A stretch of 64,000 bases of DNA from Cordia subcordata (GCA_028554755.1 JAPTOF010000020.1:4221001-4285000); one strand, 5' to 3'. Positions 10,817 to 21,289 are shown, counted from the first letter of the stretch. Notes: a model not told the origin generated them from the sequence alone. A program made the numbers and translations.

Positions 10817-11641
10817 AAATACTCCACGTTTGTGGCTTGAACGCAACCATCGCATTTCCATCCAATTGCATTTGGCAAACAAGATTCATTAATGTGCTGC
10901 GAAAAGCACCAATGAATTTACACACTACATTCTTCTAAGGATTTATCGATTACAATCATCCAGACATCAGCAAAAATGTGGCTAATATTCTAGTTATATT
11001 ATTGACATTAAACTTAATTGGGGCAAGTAGCACTCTACTGATTTGGTTGATTTTTTAGATCAGATAGTTTTCAAGTTTGTTGTACAGTTGGTTTGAGTTT
11101 GAAAAGCTCAGATTTTTTAATTAATGGAGGTGTTTGGAAAATCCCAAAGCGGAAGACTTTAAGTAAAAGATGTAGGCTTGCTATGAACCATTATATGTTG
11201 CTCTGTTTTTGCTTCTCTTCAATTATTTGCTATTCTATTACATCCGTTCGATCAAAGTCCTAAGTTAGCCATTAAAATCAATATTCTTGACGAACACCTT
11301 ATCGATCCGCTCCCCTCTCCTCCCCCGAGGTCTATAGCTTCCTACACAACTGAGCTTCCTAAGAATTGAGTAGTGAGGTATATAACGATTCATTGTGATC
11401 AAGTTCGATTTTAAGTTCAAAATTATACCTCATATAAAAAATCTTACTTGATTGTAGACTTGTTTAGAGTATTCATTAGGACACACTCTTATATCACAAT
11501 CCTTATGATTTTGGATGTATCTAATATACTCCTGCCTAAAATAATTTTCTCCTCATAAAACGAAATGCTATCAATTTTCTTCAAAGTTTACCGAATTATT
11601 AATGCATTTGTCTTCTGCATCTTGGATTAACAGTCTATTTA

Positions 11642-11957
11642 GGGCCCGTACGTATTGGTTCTTTCACAAAGAAAAAAGAAATATATATATATATATGTGT
11701 GTGTGTGTGTATATATATGTATATATTGTTTTATGTAACTTTGAGAAAATTATTTTATTAACCTTTCAAAAGATATTTATCTGAAAAGTTTGAATTTCTG
11801 ACTCTTTGAAAAAGTTAAATTTGAGTTAGAATTTCAAATTTTTTTCTTTTAAAAGTCAAAATATTTACCAATTACACAAAAGAGATATTTTTCATGAAAA
11901 AGTACTCTTTTATGGAGGGGGAAAAAATTTTAAAAAAAAAGTCAATCCGAATAGGTC
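11642..11957. mobile_element. Probable Tourist-like MITE
   Basis: The left end GGGCCCGTACGTATTGG pairs imperfectly with the right end GTCAATCCGAATAGGTC. TTA precedes the left end and TTT follows the right end. The interior holds an AT/GT microsatellite and A-rich runs. It resembles the GGGCCTGTTTGGATTGG family found at 49114 and 62732. Confidence 0.5.
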
Positions 11958-12179
11958 TTTAACCCAACTTGTGGACCATTAAAAATGCTTCATGTGAACT
12001 TAAAAGTTGAATTAACTCGTTTAACTCATTTCCGAAAGAATTAGTAGAAAGCCAAGTTGAAAAGATAAAAAGCTTTATTCAAGTGAATTTAAACTTTTCA
12101 TATTTATTTTTATTCTACACTCTATATATATTTTTGAATTTAGTCTAGATTAATATAATATAATTCAACAAATAGCAAC

Positions 12180-12832
12180 ATGAAAAGATAAAAAAAATGG
12201 CAAATTCTGAACATCTAAAATTCAATGTGGTTTAATATTTGATACCCGATTAAATAGTTTTTTATTGTTGAAATTTGAAAATCTGAAACTGATTCCTACC
12301 CCTAAGTGAAAGGCGTGACTAAAGAATTGAAAAAGTTGAAGAGGGAATATATTCTTTTGGTTGGAAAGGAAATGGAAAAGAACTTAAATTTAGAACATAT
12401 GTAAACCATACCTGGCTTCCTTGTAAGAACAGTAGTTTTGCGTTATGCTTTTGTTTAAAATTTGTACAATTTGATTTACAAATAGTAAGAAGAAATAAAA
12501 AATTAAAAAAAATAAACAAAACCCGAATATAAGAAATTGAATGGATTTTATGATTTTAATATCTGAATATAGTTTTTTCTCTCTCAAAATTCAAATTGAA
12601 ACCCGAAGATCGGAACTAATTCCAAACTTCAGGGGAAAGACATAATTACCTAGAGAAGAAAACAAAAGAACACGTCATTTTGATTGGAAAAGAAAAAGAA
12701 AAAAACTAAATAATAAAATAAATGTATATAAAATTACAACGATACATTGACAAACACTTCTACTAATGGTAGTTTTGACATAGATGCCTCCTTGTATATA
12801 GTAGAGAATATCTTTAACACTTCTTTTAGTTT
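12180..12832. repeat. Dispersed AT-rich repeat family C, copy 2, interrupted by the Copia insertion
   Basis: It matches 6290-6900 in order (GAACATCTAAAATTCAAT, AAGTGAAAGGCGTGACTAA, TTTTGGTTGGAAAGGAAATG, GTCATTTTGATTGGAAAAG, TAGTTTTGACATAG). The match resumes to the right of the retrotransposon at 18768-18810 (TATAAGAGCGAATATATTTTG against ATAAGAGTGAATAAATTTCG in copy 1). Copy 1 therefore serves as an approximate empty site. Confidence 0.65.
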
Positions 12833-13164
12833 TGTTGAATGTGGCTTGTATTTTTGGACAACAATAATAGCAAATTTCCTTGTTAGCATATTATTTTATT
12901 CGCTTGTTACCTTTTGTAACACATAATTAATTAGTTGCCTTTTCTGCTTAATAGGTTTAAGAAACCTTTGCACTATAAATATGTGGCAATACTCATTATT
13001 TTATGTGTGAGAGAGAAACCAAAGTGAGAGCCTTGTAGCATTCGTGATCAATAATAGAATTATTCTTTGCTGCCCGTGGACGTAGGCTTTAAAGCCGAAC
13101 TACGTAATTCTTGTGTCCGTTATTTCTTCTCGTATTCTTCGTGTTTGCATGTTTTTTCTCAACA
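12833..13164 (+). repeat. 5' LTR of the Tnt1-type Copia element
   Basis: 332 bp with TG...CA ends. A likely TATA box, CACTATAAATATG, lies near 12970-12983. The 3' LTR has lost eight bases exactly there. Confidence 0.93.
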
Positions 13165-13279
13165 AATTGGTATTAGAGCTTAGGCATTAATCCGCTACTT
13201 GAGGGAAAAAGGAATAATCAAAACTCAACCAAACAAGGCCTTAACCAAATAAAGCTTAACCAAACAAGGCCTTAAAAGT

Positions 13280-13600
13280 CACCCTCTCTGCCTTCGGTGA
13301 ATCTCTTCATTGGAGTGACGAAATCAACGGTGGTTGGTATCGTTGTGTTCGTCGTCGTGCAAAGAACTCAACGGTATCTCTTTCATCGAGTTTGGTGGCC
13401 GGAGGAGAGAGTTTCCATTGAAGAACTCGAAGCTCAAGGTCGCGGCGGTGAAGCTTACCTGTGAGTGCAACAGCGTTCTGAAGGTACCGAAAGGGTCGCC
13501 GGCCGACGGGGAGAAGACTACTGTGCTCGGCGTCGGCGTTGGTGGCGTGGTTTGCGAGCTAGCTTCGGGTAGGGGCTGTTTTTTTTGTTTGGGTTGGCTA
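13280..13600. other. G+C-rich segment in the Copia leader, possibly captured host sequence
   Basis: This stretch is far richer in G+C and CpG than the rest of the element and is open on both strands (13334-13765 plus; 13324-13857 minus). On the minus strand it reads TVVFSPS.AGDPFGTFRTLLHSQ and then meets CAG/GTAAGC, a perfect splice-donor pattern (near 13452-13460). That could mean a host exon-intron boundary captured in antisense. I do not recognise the protein. It could equally be leader sequence of this retrotransposon family. Confidence 0.35.
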
Positions 13601-13984
13601 GCGGGTAAAGAAGAAACAACCCGCGGATTGGTGGTTTTGGTTAAGTTGGGTTCGGGTTTGGTTTGTATGTTTTTTGGGTTTGGGTGGGGAAATTTAGTTG
13701 GGCCGAGTTTGCTTGTTTTTAGTTTTGGGTTTGGTGGAGCAAGGGTTTGGATCGGGCCAAGGTAGAGGCTTTGTCCAATTTTCTTTAGGTCTTGGGTATT
13801 TTTGTTTTGGGACTGAAAGTTTTTTTTTTTTTTTTGTTGGGCTTGGGTAGTTTTCAAAATAAGAAGAAAAAATTTTCTTTGGGCTTGGGTTGGGTATAGC
13901 CTAAGAGAAAAAAAGAAAAAAAAAAGAGTATTTATTTATTTTGATTGGGCCTAGTCCATGAAACAAAAAAAAAAAAAAACTAAT

Positions 13985-14213
13985 TTGACCATCTGACCAG
14001 ATTTGACCTTTGACCAGGGTTGACCGGAGTTTGACGTTGACCATTGACCAAGGGTTGACCGGATTTGACCAAAGCCTTACCCCATGTTTTTCGATGTGCT
14101 GAGTCCGTTTTTGGGCTCTGTTTTTCCAGATTTTGCTCCAAAGTACGTGTTTAGGAACAGTGTTAACTTTGACCAATAGGTTTGACTTTGACCGGTGTTG
14201 ACCAAAGTTGACC
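13985..14213 (+). promoter_or_regulatory. Dense array of TTGACC (W-box-like) motifs in the Copia leader
   Basis: TTGACC occurs eight times in 13985-14070, and TTGACC/TTGACT five more times in 14168-14213. Reverse-complement copies lie in 14327-14372. TTGAC(C/T) is the core bound by WRKY transcription factors. Binding is an inference from the motif alone. Confidence 0.5.
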
Positions 14214-14457
14214 GGGGGTGTTCCTAAGGTTTAACGACGTGCTGAATCTGTTTTTGCGGTCTGTTGAGCCAAATTCTATCCCGAAGTGCGATTTTTGTGC
14301 AAACGAAAATGTCTTCCACAGGTGGTGGTCAACTTTGGTCAACACCGGCCAAAGTCAAACCTATTGGTCAAAGTTAACACTGTTTTTGCGGTCTGTTGAG
14401 CCAAATTCTATCCCGAAGTGCGATTTTTGTGCAAACGAAGATGTCTTCCACAGGTGG
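14158..14457. repeat. Interlocked inverted and direct repeats just before gag
   Basis: The 56-bp segment 14158-14213 is repeated in inverse orientation at 14327-14382 with one mismatch. The 78-bp segment 14248-14325 is repeated directly at 14380-14457 with one mismatch. The order is A-R-A'-R. Both R copies contain an ATGTCTTCCACAGG start. Only the second leads into gag; the first runs into the inverted arm and stops. Confidence 0.9.
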
Positions 14458-15367
14458 AAAGTTTGAAATCAAGAAGTTTGATAGGAGAATGAGTTTCAGT
14501 CTATGGAGGATCAGATTCAAGGCATTTATGACAATGCAAGGACTTTGGAAAGTCATTAAAGAAGTGATCCTGGAAAAGACGAAACCAGCAGCTAGAGAAG
14601 AACTCGAAGCGAAAGCCTTGAGTGCAATACTTATGTCCGTGACAAATGAAGTATTGCTAGAGATTGCTGAGAAAACGACAGCAGTTGAGGCTTGAAATAC
14701 TTTGGTGAAATTGTATGCATCGAAATCTCTCACAAATCGCCTCTACTTGAAGAAGCAATTGTATCATCTTAGAATGAAAGAAGGTACCTCACTAAAACAA
14801 TACCTTGATGAGTTTACCTCTTATTTTATTGCTTTGAAGGATGTGGGTGTTAAAATTGATGACGAAGATCAAGCTATGATCGTATTATGCTCCTTACCGC
14901 CTTCATATATGAACTTTGTGAACACTATGTTGTACAGGAGGGATAAAATTACCTTTGAAGATGTGATTACTTCATTAAAATCGAAAGATCTTCAAACACA
15001 TATTCCGGGACATAGGAAAGAAGTTCATGGGGAAGGTTTAATGAGTAGAGGGAAATCGGAGAATAGAGGGGGATCTTCGAGTAGAAAGAAAGGCAAGTTA
15101 AGGTCAAAATCAAGAGCAAGGAAGCTACGTTGTTTCGAGTGTGGTGAAAAGGGTCATATTAAGAAAGAATGTCCAAAACTGAAAAAGGGAAAGAGAAAGA
15201 TGGAGAATTCAGCTAATGTGGTGGAGAGTGCTGACAGTGATGGAGATAACTCGAGTAGTACCGGGGAAGTTTTGACTATGAGTGGATCACAGTGGCATAA
15301 TCAATGGATTCTTGATACTGGTGCAACGTTCCATATGTGTCCTAGACGCGACTGGTTCTCTTCTTAA
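14441..15367 (+). pseudogene. Copia gag and start of protease (Tnt1-type element)
   Basis: ATG at 14441 begins MSSTGGKFEIKKFD, followed by the W.....M...L...L pattern of the Copia gag (UBN2-type) domain. A TGA at 14693-14695 interrupts the frame; it continues from 14696 as NTLVKLYASKSLTN... through DEFTSYF and LPPSY. A CCHC zinc knuckle, CFECGEKGHIKKEC, lies near 15132-15173 after a basic stretch. The protease active site is LDTGATFHM near 15310. The frame stops at 15365-15367. Gag would coat the RNA in cytoplasmic particles; this copy is broken. Confidence 0.88.
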
Positions 15368-16161
15368 TCCAAAAGAGAAGGGAAAGTCTTTCTAGGCAAT
15401 GATCTTTCGTTGAAGGTGGAAGGAATGGGCATCGTAAATATCAAGATGTTTGATGGTATTACAGAATCTCTCGAGTGTTGGCATGTACTAGAGCTGAAGA
15501 AAAACTTGATTTCTCTTTGATACAAATTCCGAAGTGAGAATAGTGTCTTAAAGGTGACCAAAGGTGCAATTGTGCTCTTGAAAGGGAACTTGACTGGCGG
15601 CCTGTATGTCCTTCAAGGTAGTACAGTTACAGGTGTTACAGCTGTTACATCCGAGGAGAGTGATAATGACACTACGCAGTTGTGATACAAAAGGTTGGGC
15701 CATATGAGCGAGAGGGGACTGACCGAGCTGAGTAAGAGGGATTTGCTTTGTGGACAAAGAACTTGAAAGCTTGAATTCTGCGCGCATTATGTCTTTGGAA
15801 AGCAAACTAGGGTGAAGTTCAGCAAGGGGCAGGAGAACACCAAAGGTACACTTTATTATATTCATTCTGATCTTTGGGGTCCTAATAAAGTTTCTTCCAA
15901 GAAAGGTGCCAAGTATTATATCACTTTCATTGATGCATACTCTCGGATGGTGTGGATATACTTCTTGAAAACTAAAGATGAGGTATTTCCAACATTTGTC
16001 GAGTGGAAAACATTGATTGAGAAGCAGACTGGTAAACAAATTAGACTAACAATGGGTTGGAATATTGCAATAAAAAGTTTGATGAGTTCTGCAAGAAACA
16101 TGGCATTGTGAGACACCGCACATGTGTAAGAACACCACAATAAAATGGAGTTGCAGAACGC
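15368..16161 (+). pseudogene. Copia protease end, GAG-pre-integrase and integrase core (broken)
   Basis: Several stops and shifts break the frame (for example at 15520 and 15683, and the frame ends at 16109). KRLGHMSERGLTELSKR marks the pre-integrase region. The integrase core starts with YYIHSDLWGP (first catalytic Asp present) and KYYITFIDAYSRMVWIYF. The second catalytic Asp region (usually an SDNG-type motif) has been shifted to LTMGWN near 16050, so the catalytic triad is lost. Confidence 0.8.
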
Positions 16162-18367
16162 ATGAATAGAACTCTGATGGAGAGAGCTCGTTGTATGCTA
16201 TCCCAATCTGGTTTGAGTCAAGACTTTTGGGCTGAAGCCGTCAATACGGCATGCTACTTGGTGAATAGGTCTCCATCCAAATCTATTGAATTGAAAACTC
16301 CTTTTGAGTTATGGTCTGGTAAGCCTGCTGACTACTCTCGATTGAGGGTGTTCGGTTGCCCTGCATACGCTCACGTGAAGGATGGCAAGTTGGAGCCAAG
16401 GGCAAAGAAATGCATATTTCTAAGCTATGCGTCCGAGAGGAAAGGTTACAGGTTGTGGTGCACATATCCAAAGTCTCCAGGTTTCCTCATCAGCAGGGAT
16501 GTCATATTCAATGAGTCTGCTTTATTAGACCAAGAAAAAGAGAAAGCGGTAGCTGGTTTAGACCACGGTGTCAAAGAGCAGGTAGAGGTATTTGTTGATG
16601 TTCCAAATGTTCCATCTAGTAATAATAGCAGCCAAATTCAGCTGACTCAACCAATTGAGGTATATGATCAAAATGTGCCTGAACAACAGAAGTACAGCAT
16701 TGCCACTGGGCGAGAAAGGAGACAGATTAGAAAGCCTCAAAGGTACGGATACGCTGATCTTGTTGCATATGCTTTGACTGTTGCCGAAACAATTGAAGAA
16801 CATGAGCCGAATTCATACAAAGAGGCCATATCTGGGAAAGATTCTGCTCAGTGGGTGGGTGCTATGAGTGAGGAGATTGAGTCTCTTCATAAGAATAAAA
16901 CATGGGAGCTTGTTGAATTGCCTAAAGGACAACGAGTTGTCGGTTGCAAATGGTTTTACAAGAAAAAGGAAAGTACTCCAGGTGTTGACGGTCCTTGATA
17001 CAAGGCACGGTTGGTGGCAAAAGGCTATACACAAAAGGAGGGTGTTGACTTCAACGAAGTGTTCTCTCCGGTTGTAAAGCATAGTTCCATCAGGGTTTTA
17101 CTTGCCTTGGTTGCTCTTCATGACTTAGAGCTTGAGCAGCTATATGTGAAAACGGCGTTTTTACATGGTGATCTACATGAGTCAACCGGAGGGGTATGTA
17201 GTTCCTAGTAAGGAGAACCATATTTGCAAACTGAAGAAGTCCTTGTATGGGTTGAAGCAGTCACCTCTGCAATGGTATAAGATATTTGACACATTCATGG
17301 TAGGTGCTGGATGCACAAGAAGTGCTTATGACAGCTGTGTGTATCTCAAAAAGCTTCCAGATGGTTCGTTTGTGTACTTGTTGTTGTATGTCGATGATAT
17401 GCTTATTGCTGCTAAAAGCATGTCTGTAATCGACGAATTAAAGAAGCAGCTAGGTGATGAGCTTGAGATGAAGGATCTTGGAGCAGCGAAGAAGATTCTT
17501 GGCATGGAGATTCACAAAGATAGAAACGCTGGGAAGTTGTTCTTGTCTCAACAAAGTTATATTGAAAAGGTGCTGGAGCGTTTCGGGATGCTTAAAGCTA
17601 AGCCTGTGAGTGTGCCGCTTGCTGCTTATTTCAAGTTGTCTGCAGATTTATCACCTAAAGCCGAGGAGAAGGTGGAGCATATGTCTCATGTTCCATATTC
17701 GAGTGCTGTTGGTAGCTTGATGTATGTTATGATGTGCACTCATCCTGATATTTCACATGCAGTTAGTGTTATGAGCAGGTATATGGCATCACCTGGGAAA
17801 GTACACTGGGAAGCGGTGAAATGGATAATGAGATATTTGCGTGGCACTACGAATGTAGGTTTACTGTTTAACAAAATGACTGGAGATTGCGCGAGGTTGG
17901 TGGGTTATTATGATTCAGACTTTGTGGGTGACCTTGATAAGAGAAGATTTCTAACGGGTTACGTGTTTACTCTCTCTAGATGTGCTATCAGTTGGAAAAC
18001 AACATTACAGTCTACTGTGGCATTGTCGACTATTGAAGCGGAGTACATAGCAATTGTAGAAGCTGTGAAGGAGGCCATGTGGTTACAAGGCCTGGTTCGT
18101 GATCTTGGACTGCAGCAAGATACAAGTGCAGTCTTTTGTGATAGCTAAAGTGCAATCCATCTGACGAAGAATCAGATGTATCATGAGAGGACTAAACACA
18201 CTGATATCAGATATCACTTTATCAGAGATGTTGTATCACAAGGAATCATATCGGTGCAGAAGATATCTACCCATGAGAATCCAGCAGATATGATGACTAA
18301 GGTGGTTCCAGTCAGCAAGTTTAAGCATTGCTTGGACTTGGTTGCTATTTGTGGTGCGGAGCATTGA
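16162..18367 (+). pseudogene. Copia integrase C-terminus, reverse transcriptase and RNase H (broken)
   Basis: 16162-16998 carries the integrase C-terminal half (NRTLMERARCMLSQ, LVNRSPS, PFELWSGKP, FGCPAY) and the start of RT (WVGAMSEEIESLHKNKTWEL, VVGCKWFYKKK), ending at a TGA. RT continues at 17011-17208 (VAKGYTQKEGVDFNEVFSPV). After a frame change it runs at 17165-18148 with SLYGLKQSPLQW and an intact LYVDDMLIA active site near 17385. RNase H follows (YYDSDFVGDLDKRR, LSTIEAEYIA). The last piece, 18176-18367, holds [12 protein letters not shown]. The RT core is better preserved than integrase. Confidence 0.88.
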
Positions 18368-18438
18368 GCCCTTAGGGGCAGTTGGCTACAAGAATGATGG
18401 TGTATTGATTGGAGCGAATACGTGCCAAGGCGGAGATT

Positions 18439-18762
18439 TGTTGAATGTGGCCAGTATTTTTGGGCAACAAGAATAGCAGATTTGCTTGTTAGCATATTAC
18501 CTTATTCGCTTGTTACCTTTTGTAGCACATAATTAATTAGTTACCTTTTCTGCTTAATAGGTTTAGGAAACCTTTACTATGTAGCAATACTCATTATGTT
18601 ATGTGTGAGAGAGAAACCAAAGTGAGAGCCTTGTAGCATTTGTGATCAATAATAGAATTATTCTCTGCTACCCGTGGACATAGACTTTAAAACCGAACCA
18701 CGTAATTCTTATGTCCGTTATTTCTTCTCGTATTCTTTGTGTTTGCATGTTTTTTCCCAACA
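18439..18762 (+). repeat. 3' LTR of the Tnt1-type Copia element
   Basis: 324 bp, preceded by a purine-rich AAGGCGGAG and followed by the AGTTT target duplication. Many differences from the 5' LTR are C/T or G/A transitions. Confidence 0.93.
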
Positions 18763-18767
18763 AGTTT

Positions 18768-19300
18768 CTATAAGAGCGAATATATTTTGCAATATCTTGA
18801 AATTTGATTTATGCTTCAAAAATCAAAGTACATTTTTTTGTACGACATCCAATATTCCGCTGTAGCTATTTGCATTGGGACTCAAAACCAAGGCCTTTGA
18901 TGCTTTTACATATTAATTTAAGCCATCAAATATAAAGTATAGCAAATATTTTCGACTTGGATTGCTCCTAAATCAATTTTGATTAAAATAATAGTGTGAT
19001 TACAAAAATTTTTGAACCAATAAATTACCTAGCTAGCTAGCAATCAAAAGAATTTAGACCCGCAATTTTCTTTTTTCTTTTTTTTTTTTTGGTTTTATGA
19101 CCATGCATGTCATGGATCATATTCCATGATTTCTTCCAAGCCAAAAACGTGGAGTCATTCACAGATATATCGGTTTTTTTTTCTGGTAATAAAGAACCAA
19201 AATTTCTCATTAAGTAGTGATGGTTTTGTTAAAATAATAGCATATATTATAACTCAAAAACTTTAATAGCCAGAGAGGGGTTAAAAAGAAATCTCTCCAA
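18768..19300 (+). promoter_or_regulatory. GLOX upstream region
   Basis: The 3' LTR of the Copia element ends only 538 bp before the GLOX start, so the element lies within promoter distance. A possible TATA region, CATATATTATAAC, lies near 19239-19251. The leader CAGAGAGGGGTTAAA resembles the leader of both pseudogenes, so the 5' end is shared by the family. Confidence 0.4.
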
Positions 19301-21007
19301 ATGGCACTCAATAGAGTTAATCATTTACACATTCTCGTATTCATATGCACCATTTCATGTTTGTTCTCATCATCCTTACAAGCTGGAACCGGCCATCGCC
19401 GCCGCCCTCCTCCTCCCCCCGGCGGCTCATGGCAAGTCTTGCAACACAGCGTTGGCGTCTCAGCCATGCACATGCAACTCATGCACGACAACAAGGTGAT
19501 CATCTTCGACCGCACCGACGTCGGCCCGTCCAACCTTTCGCTTCCCCACGGCAAATGCCTGACCGTAGCCGGGAAGGGCACGGTAGATTGCACCGCTCAC
19601 ACGCTCATCTACGACTTTCCGACCAACACATTCCGGCCTCTGTTCCTCGAAACGAACGTGTGGTGCTCCTCAGGCTCTGTCCACCCCGATGGAACCTTTG
19701 TCCAAACAGGTGGCTACGCATTGGGTGCCAAAAAAATACGCCTGTTCCAGCCATGCTACAACAGCCAAGACTGCGATTGGATTGACTATCCACAAGATCT
19801 GATGGAGAAAAGATGGTATGCGTCCAACCAAATATTGCCTGATGGGCGTGTTATCATCGTTGGAGGCAACGGTGCATTTAGCTATGAATTCTTCCCTAAG
19901 GACTCAGTCAACCCAGCTAACTTACGCCTTTATGACCTTCCATTTCTGAGAGAAACCACTGACAAGCCCGAACCCAACAACTTGTACCCATTTCTGCACT
20001 TGTTGCCTGATGGCAACCTCTTTATCTTTGCTAACCAACGTTCGATCTTGCTTGACTATGTTAACAATCGCGTTATTAAAGAATATCCGAGGATCCCTGG
20101 AACTGAGATAAGGAATTATCCATGCACTGGATCATCTGTGTTGCTTCCAATGAAGATACCTAATGGTAATCAACCATTAGAGGCTGAGGTGCTGATTTGT
20201 GGTGGTACAGTTAAAGAAGCGCCATTGTTGGCGAAATACAAGAAGCAATTTATAGAGGCTTCTAAGACTTGCGGAAGATTGAAGGTGACAGTCCCTAACC
20301 CTACATGGGTTATGGAGGAAATGCCCATGCCCAGGACTATGCCAGACATGGTCATATTGCCCACGGGTGATGTCCTCATTGTCAATGGCGCAAGACTTGG
20401 TTCAGCTGGATGGGAAATGGGAGATGACGCTGTTTTGAACCCGGTTCTTTACAAGCCAAATGAGATGGATCCGACTAAAAAATTTGAAGTCATGAACCCA
20501 TCCACCATTCCAAGAATGTATCACTCAACTGCTCTGCTGTTGCCTGATGGGAAAGTCTTGATCAGTGGAAGCAACCCTCATCAGATCAACACTTTCACCG
20601 GGAAATACCCAACTGATATGAGCATGGAGGCTTTCTTACCTGACTACATGGCCCCGGAGAAAAACCATTTACGCCCCATGATATTAAGCGTTGGGGTTAA
20701 AGACAACGTCTTGATTTACGGCGCGAAATTTCAAATCAGTTTTTACCTGAAATCATACCGCAGTGCTGATCAAATCCAGGTGGTTTTGGCCTACCCACAT
20801 TTCACCACGCATTCGACTGAGATGAACCAGAGATTGTTAGTGTTACCAATTCAAGAGGTTAAGCCTGCAGAGGGTCTGCTAAGATATGTGGTAACAACAC
20901 AAGCACCAGGATCAGCTAATGTTGCACCACCAGGCTATTATTTGTTGTTCCTTGTCAATGCTGGTATACCAAGCCACAGCATGTGGGTGAAGGTGAACAA
21001 CGTGTAA
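19301..21007 (+). CDS. GLOX: Glyoxal/galactose oxidase-like copper radical oxidase, secreted (GLOX family)
   Basis: A single-exon, 568-residue protein, normal length for plant GLOX-type aldehyde oxidases. Residues 1-28 form a signal peptide (HILVFICTISCLFSSSLQA). A short RRR-PPPPP linker comes before the glyoxal-oxidase N-terminal beta-propeller domain (about 44-440) and the C-terminal galactose-oxidase-like domain (about 455-566). By family knowledge the copper ligands and thioether cofactor are visible: Cys122 (ETNVWCSSGS), Tyr173 (KRWYASNQ), Tyr407-His408 (PRMYHSTALL) and His504 (TTHSTEMNQR). The family oxidises aldehydes or alcohols with O2, giving H2O2 in the wall or apoplast; Arabidopsis and grape members are linked to pollen development and defence. 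The start is the only ATG before the signal peptide. The first 400 bases are much richer in G+C than the rest. No frameshift or stop, so it is probably functional; the substrate is unknown. Confidence 0.96.
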   Translation: MALNRVNHLHILVFICTISCLFSSSLQAGTGHRRRPPPPPGGSWQVLQHSVGVSAMHMQLMHDNKVIIFDRTDVGPSNLSLPHGKCLTVAGKGTVDCTAHTLIYDFPTNTFRPLFLETNVWCSSGSVHPDGTFVQTGGYALGAKKIRLFQPCYNSQDCDWIDYPQDLMEKRWYASNQILPDGRVIIVGGNGAFSYEFFPKDSVNPANLRLYDLPFLRETTDKPEPNNLYPFLHLLPDGNLFIFANQRSILLDYVNNRVIKEYPRIPGTEIRNYPCTGSSVLLPMKIPNGNQPLEAEVLICGGTVKEAPLLAKYKKQFIEASKTCGRLKVTVPNPTWVMEEMPMPRTMPDMVILPTGDVLIVNGARLGSAGWEMGDDAVLNPVLYKPNEMDPTKKFEVMNPSTIPRMYHSTALLLPDGKVLISGSNPHQINTFTGKYPTDMSMEAFLPDYMAPEKNHLRPMILSVGVKDNVLIYGAKFQISFYLKSYRSADQIQVVLAYPHFTTHSTEMNQRLLVLPIQEVKPAEGLLRYVVTTQAPGSANVAPPGYYLLFLVNAGIPSHSMWVKVNNV

Positions 21008-21289
21008 ATGCAGTGTGTGTACGTGTGTGTGTGTTCTTTGGGCTCCCTCGTGTAGGGAAAAAGGACAAAAATATATTTTGGTGCAAAATGATGATTTAAT
21101 ATGCGAACATTTGATATGCTTATATTAATTGTATTAATTTTTATTAAGGGTAGTAAGTACTACTACCTTGTCATCTTGCATTTTGGTTTGTACTAATGGT
21201 TGGCCTATCAACCATTCATTTTTAATTAGGAGTAGAATAGAGGGTAAGGTTTGGTTCCCCCTCTACGTGTAATTTTTTTTTTTTGTGGC

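Larger units (their letters stand above)
12833..18762 (+). mobile_element. Tnt1-type Copia LTR retrotransposon, complete but inactivated
   Basis: The 5' LTR is 12833-13164 and the 3' LTR is 18439-18762. Both start TGTTGAATGTGG and end CAACA. The flanks are AGTTT on both sides (12828-12832, 18763-18767). A primer binding site TTGGTATTAGAGCTTAGG follows the 5' LTR (from 13167). The domain order gag, protease, integrase, RT, RNase H is that of Copia elements. By eye the LTRs differ at roughly two dozen positions plus an 8-base gap around the TATA region, so the insertion is not recent. Several stops and frameshifts break the polyprotein. The leader between LTR and gag is unusually long (about 1.28 kb) and has its own peculiar structure, described separately. 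Confidence 0.93.

Noticed and set aside
13324..13857. 177-codon minus-strand Pro/Lys-rich protein
   Set aside because: It mostly reads the reverse of a T/G-rich leader tract; only the 3' G+C-rich part may be captured coding sequence, so no gene is called.
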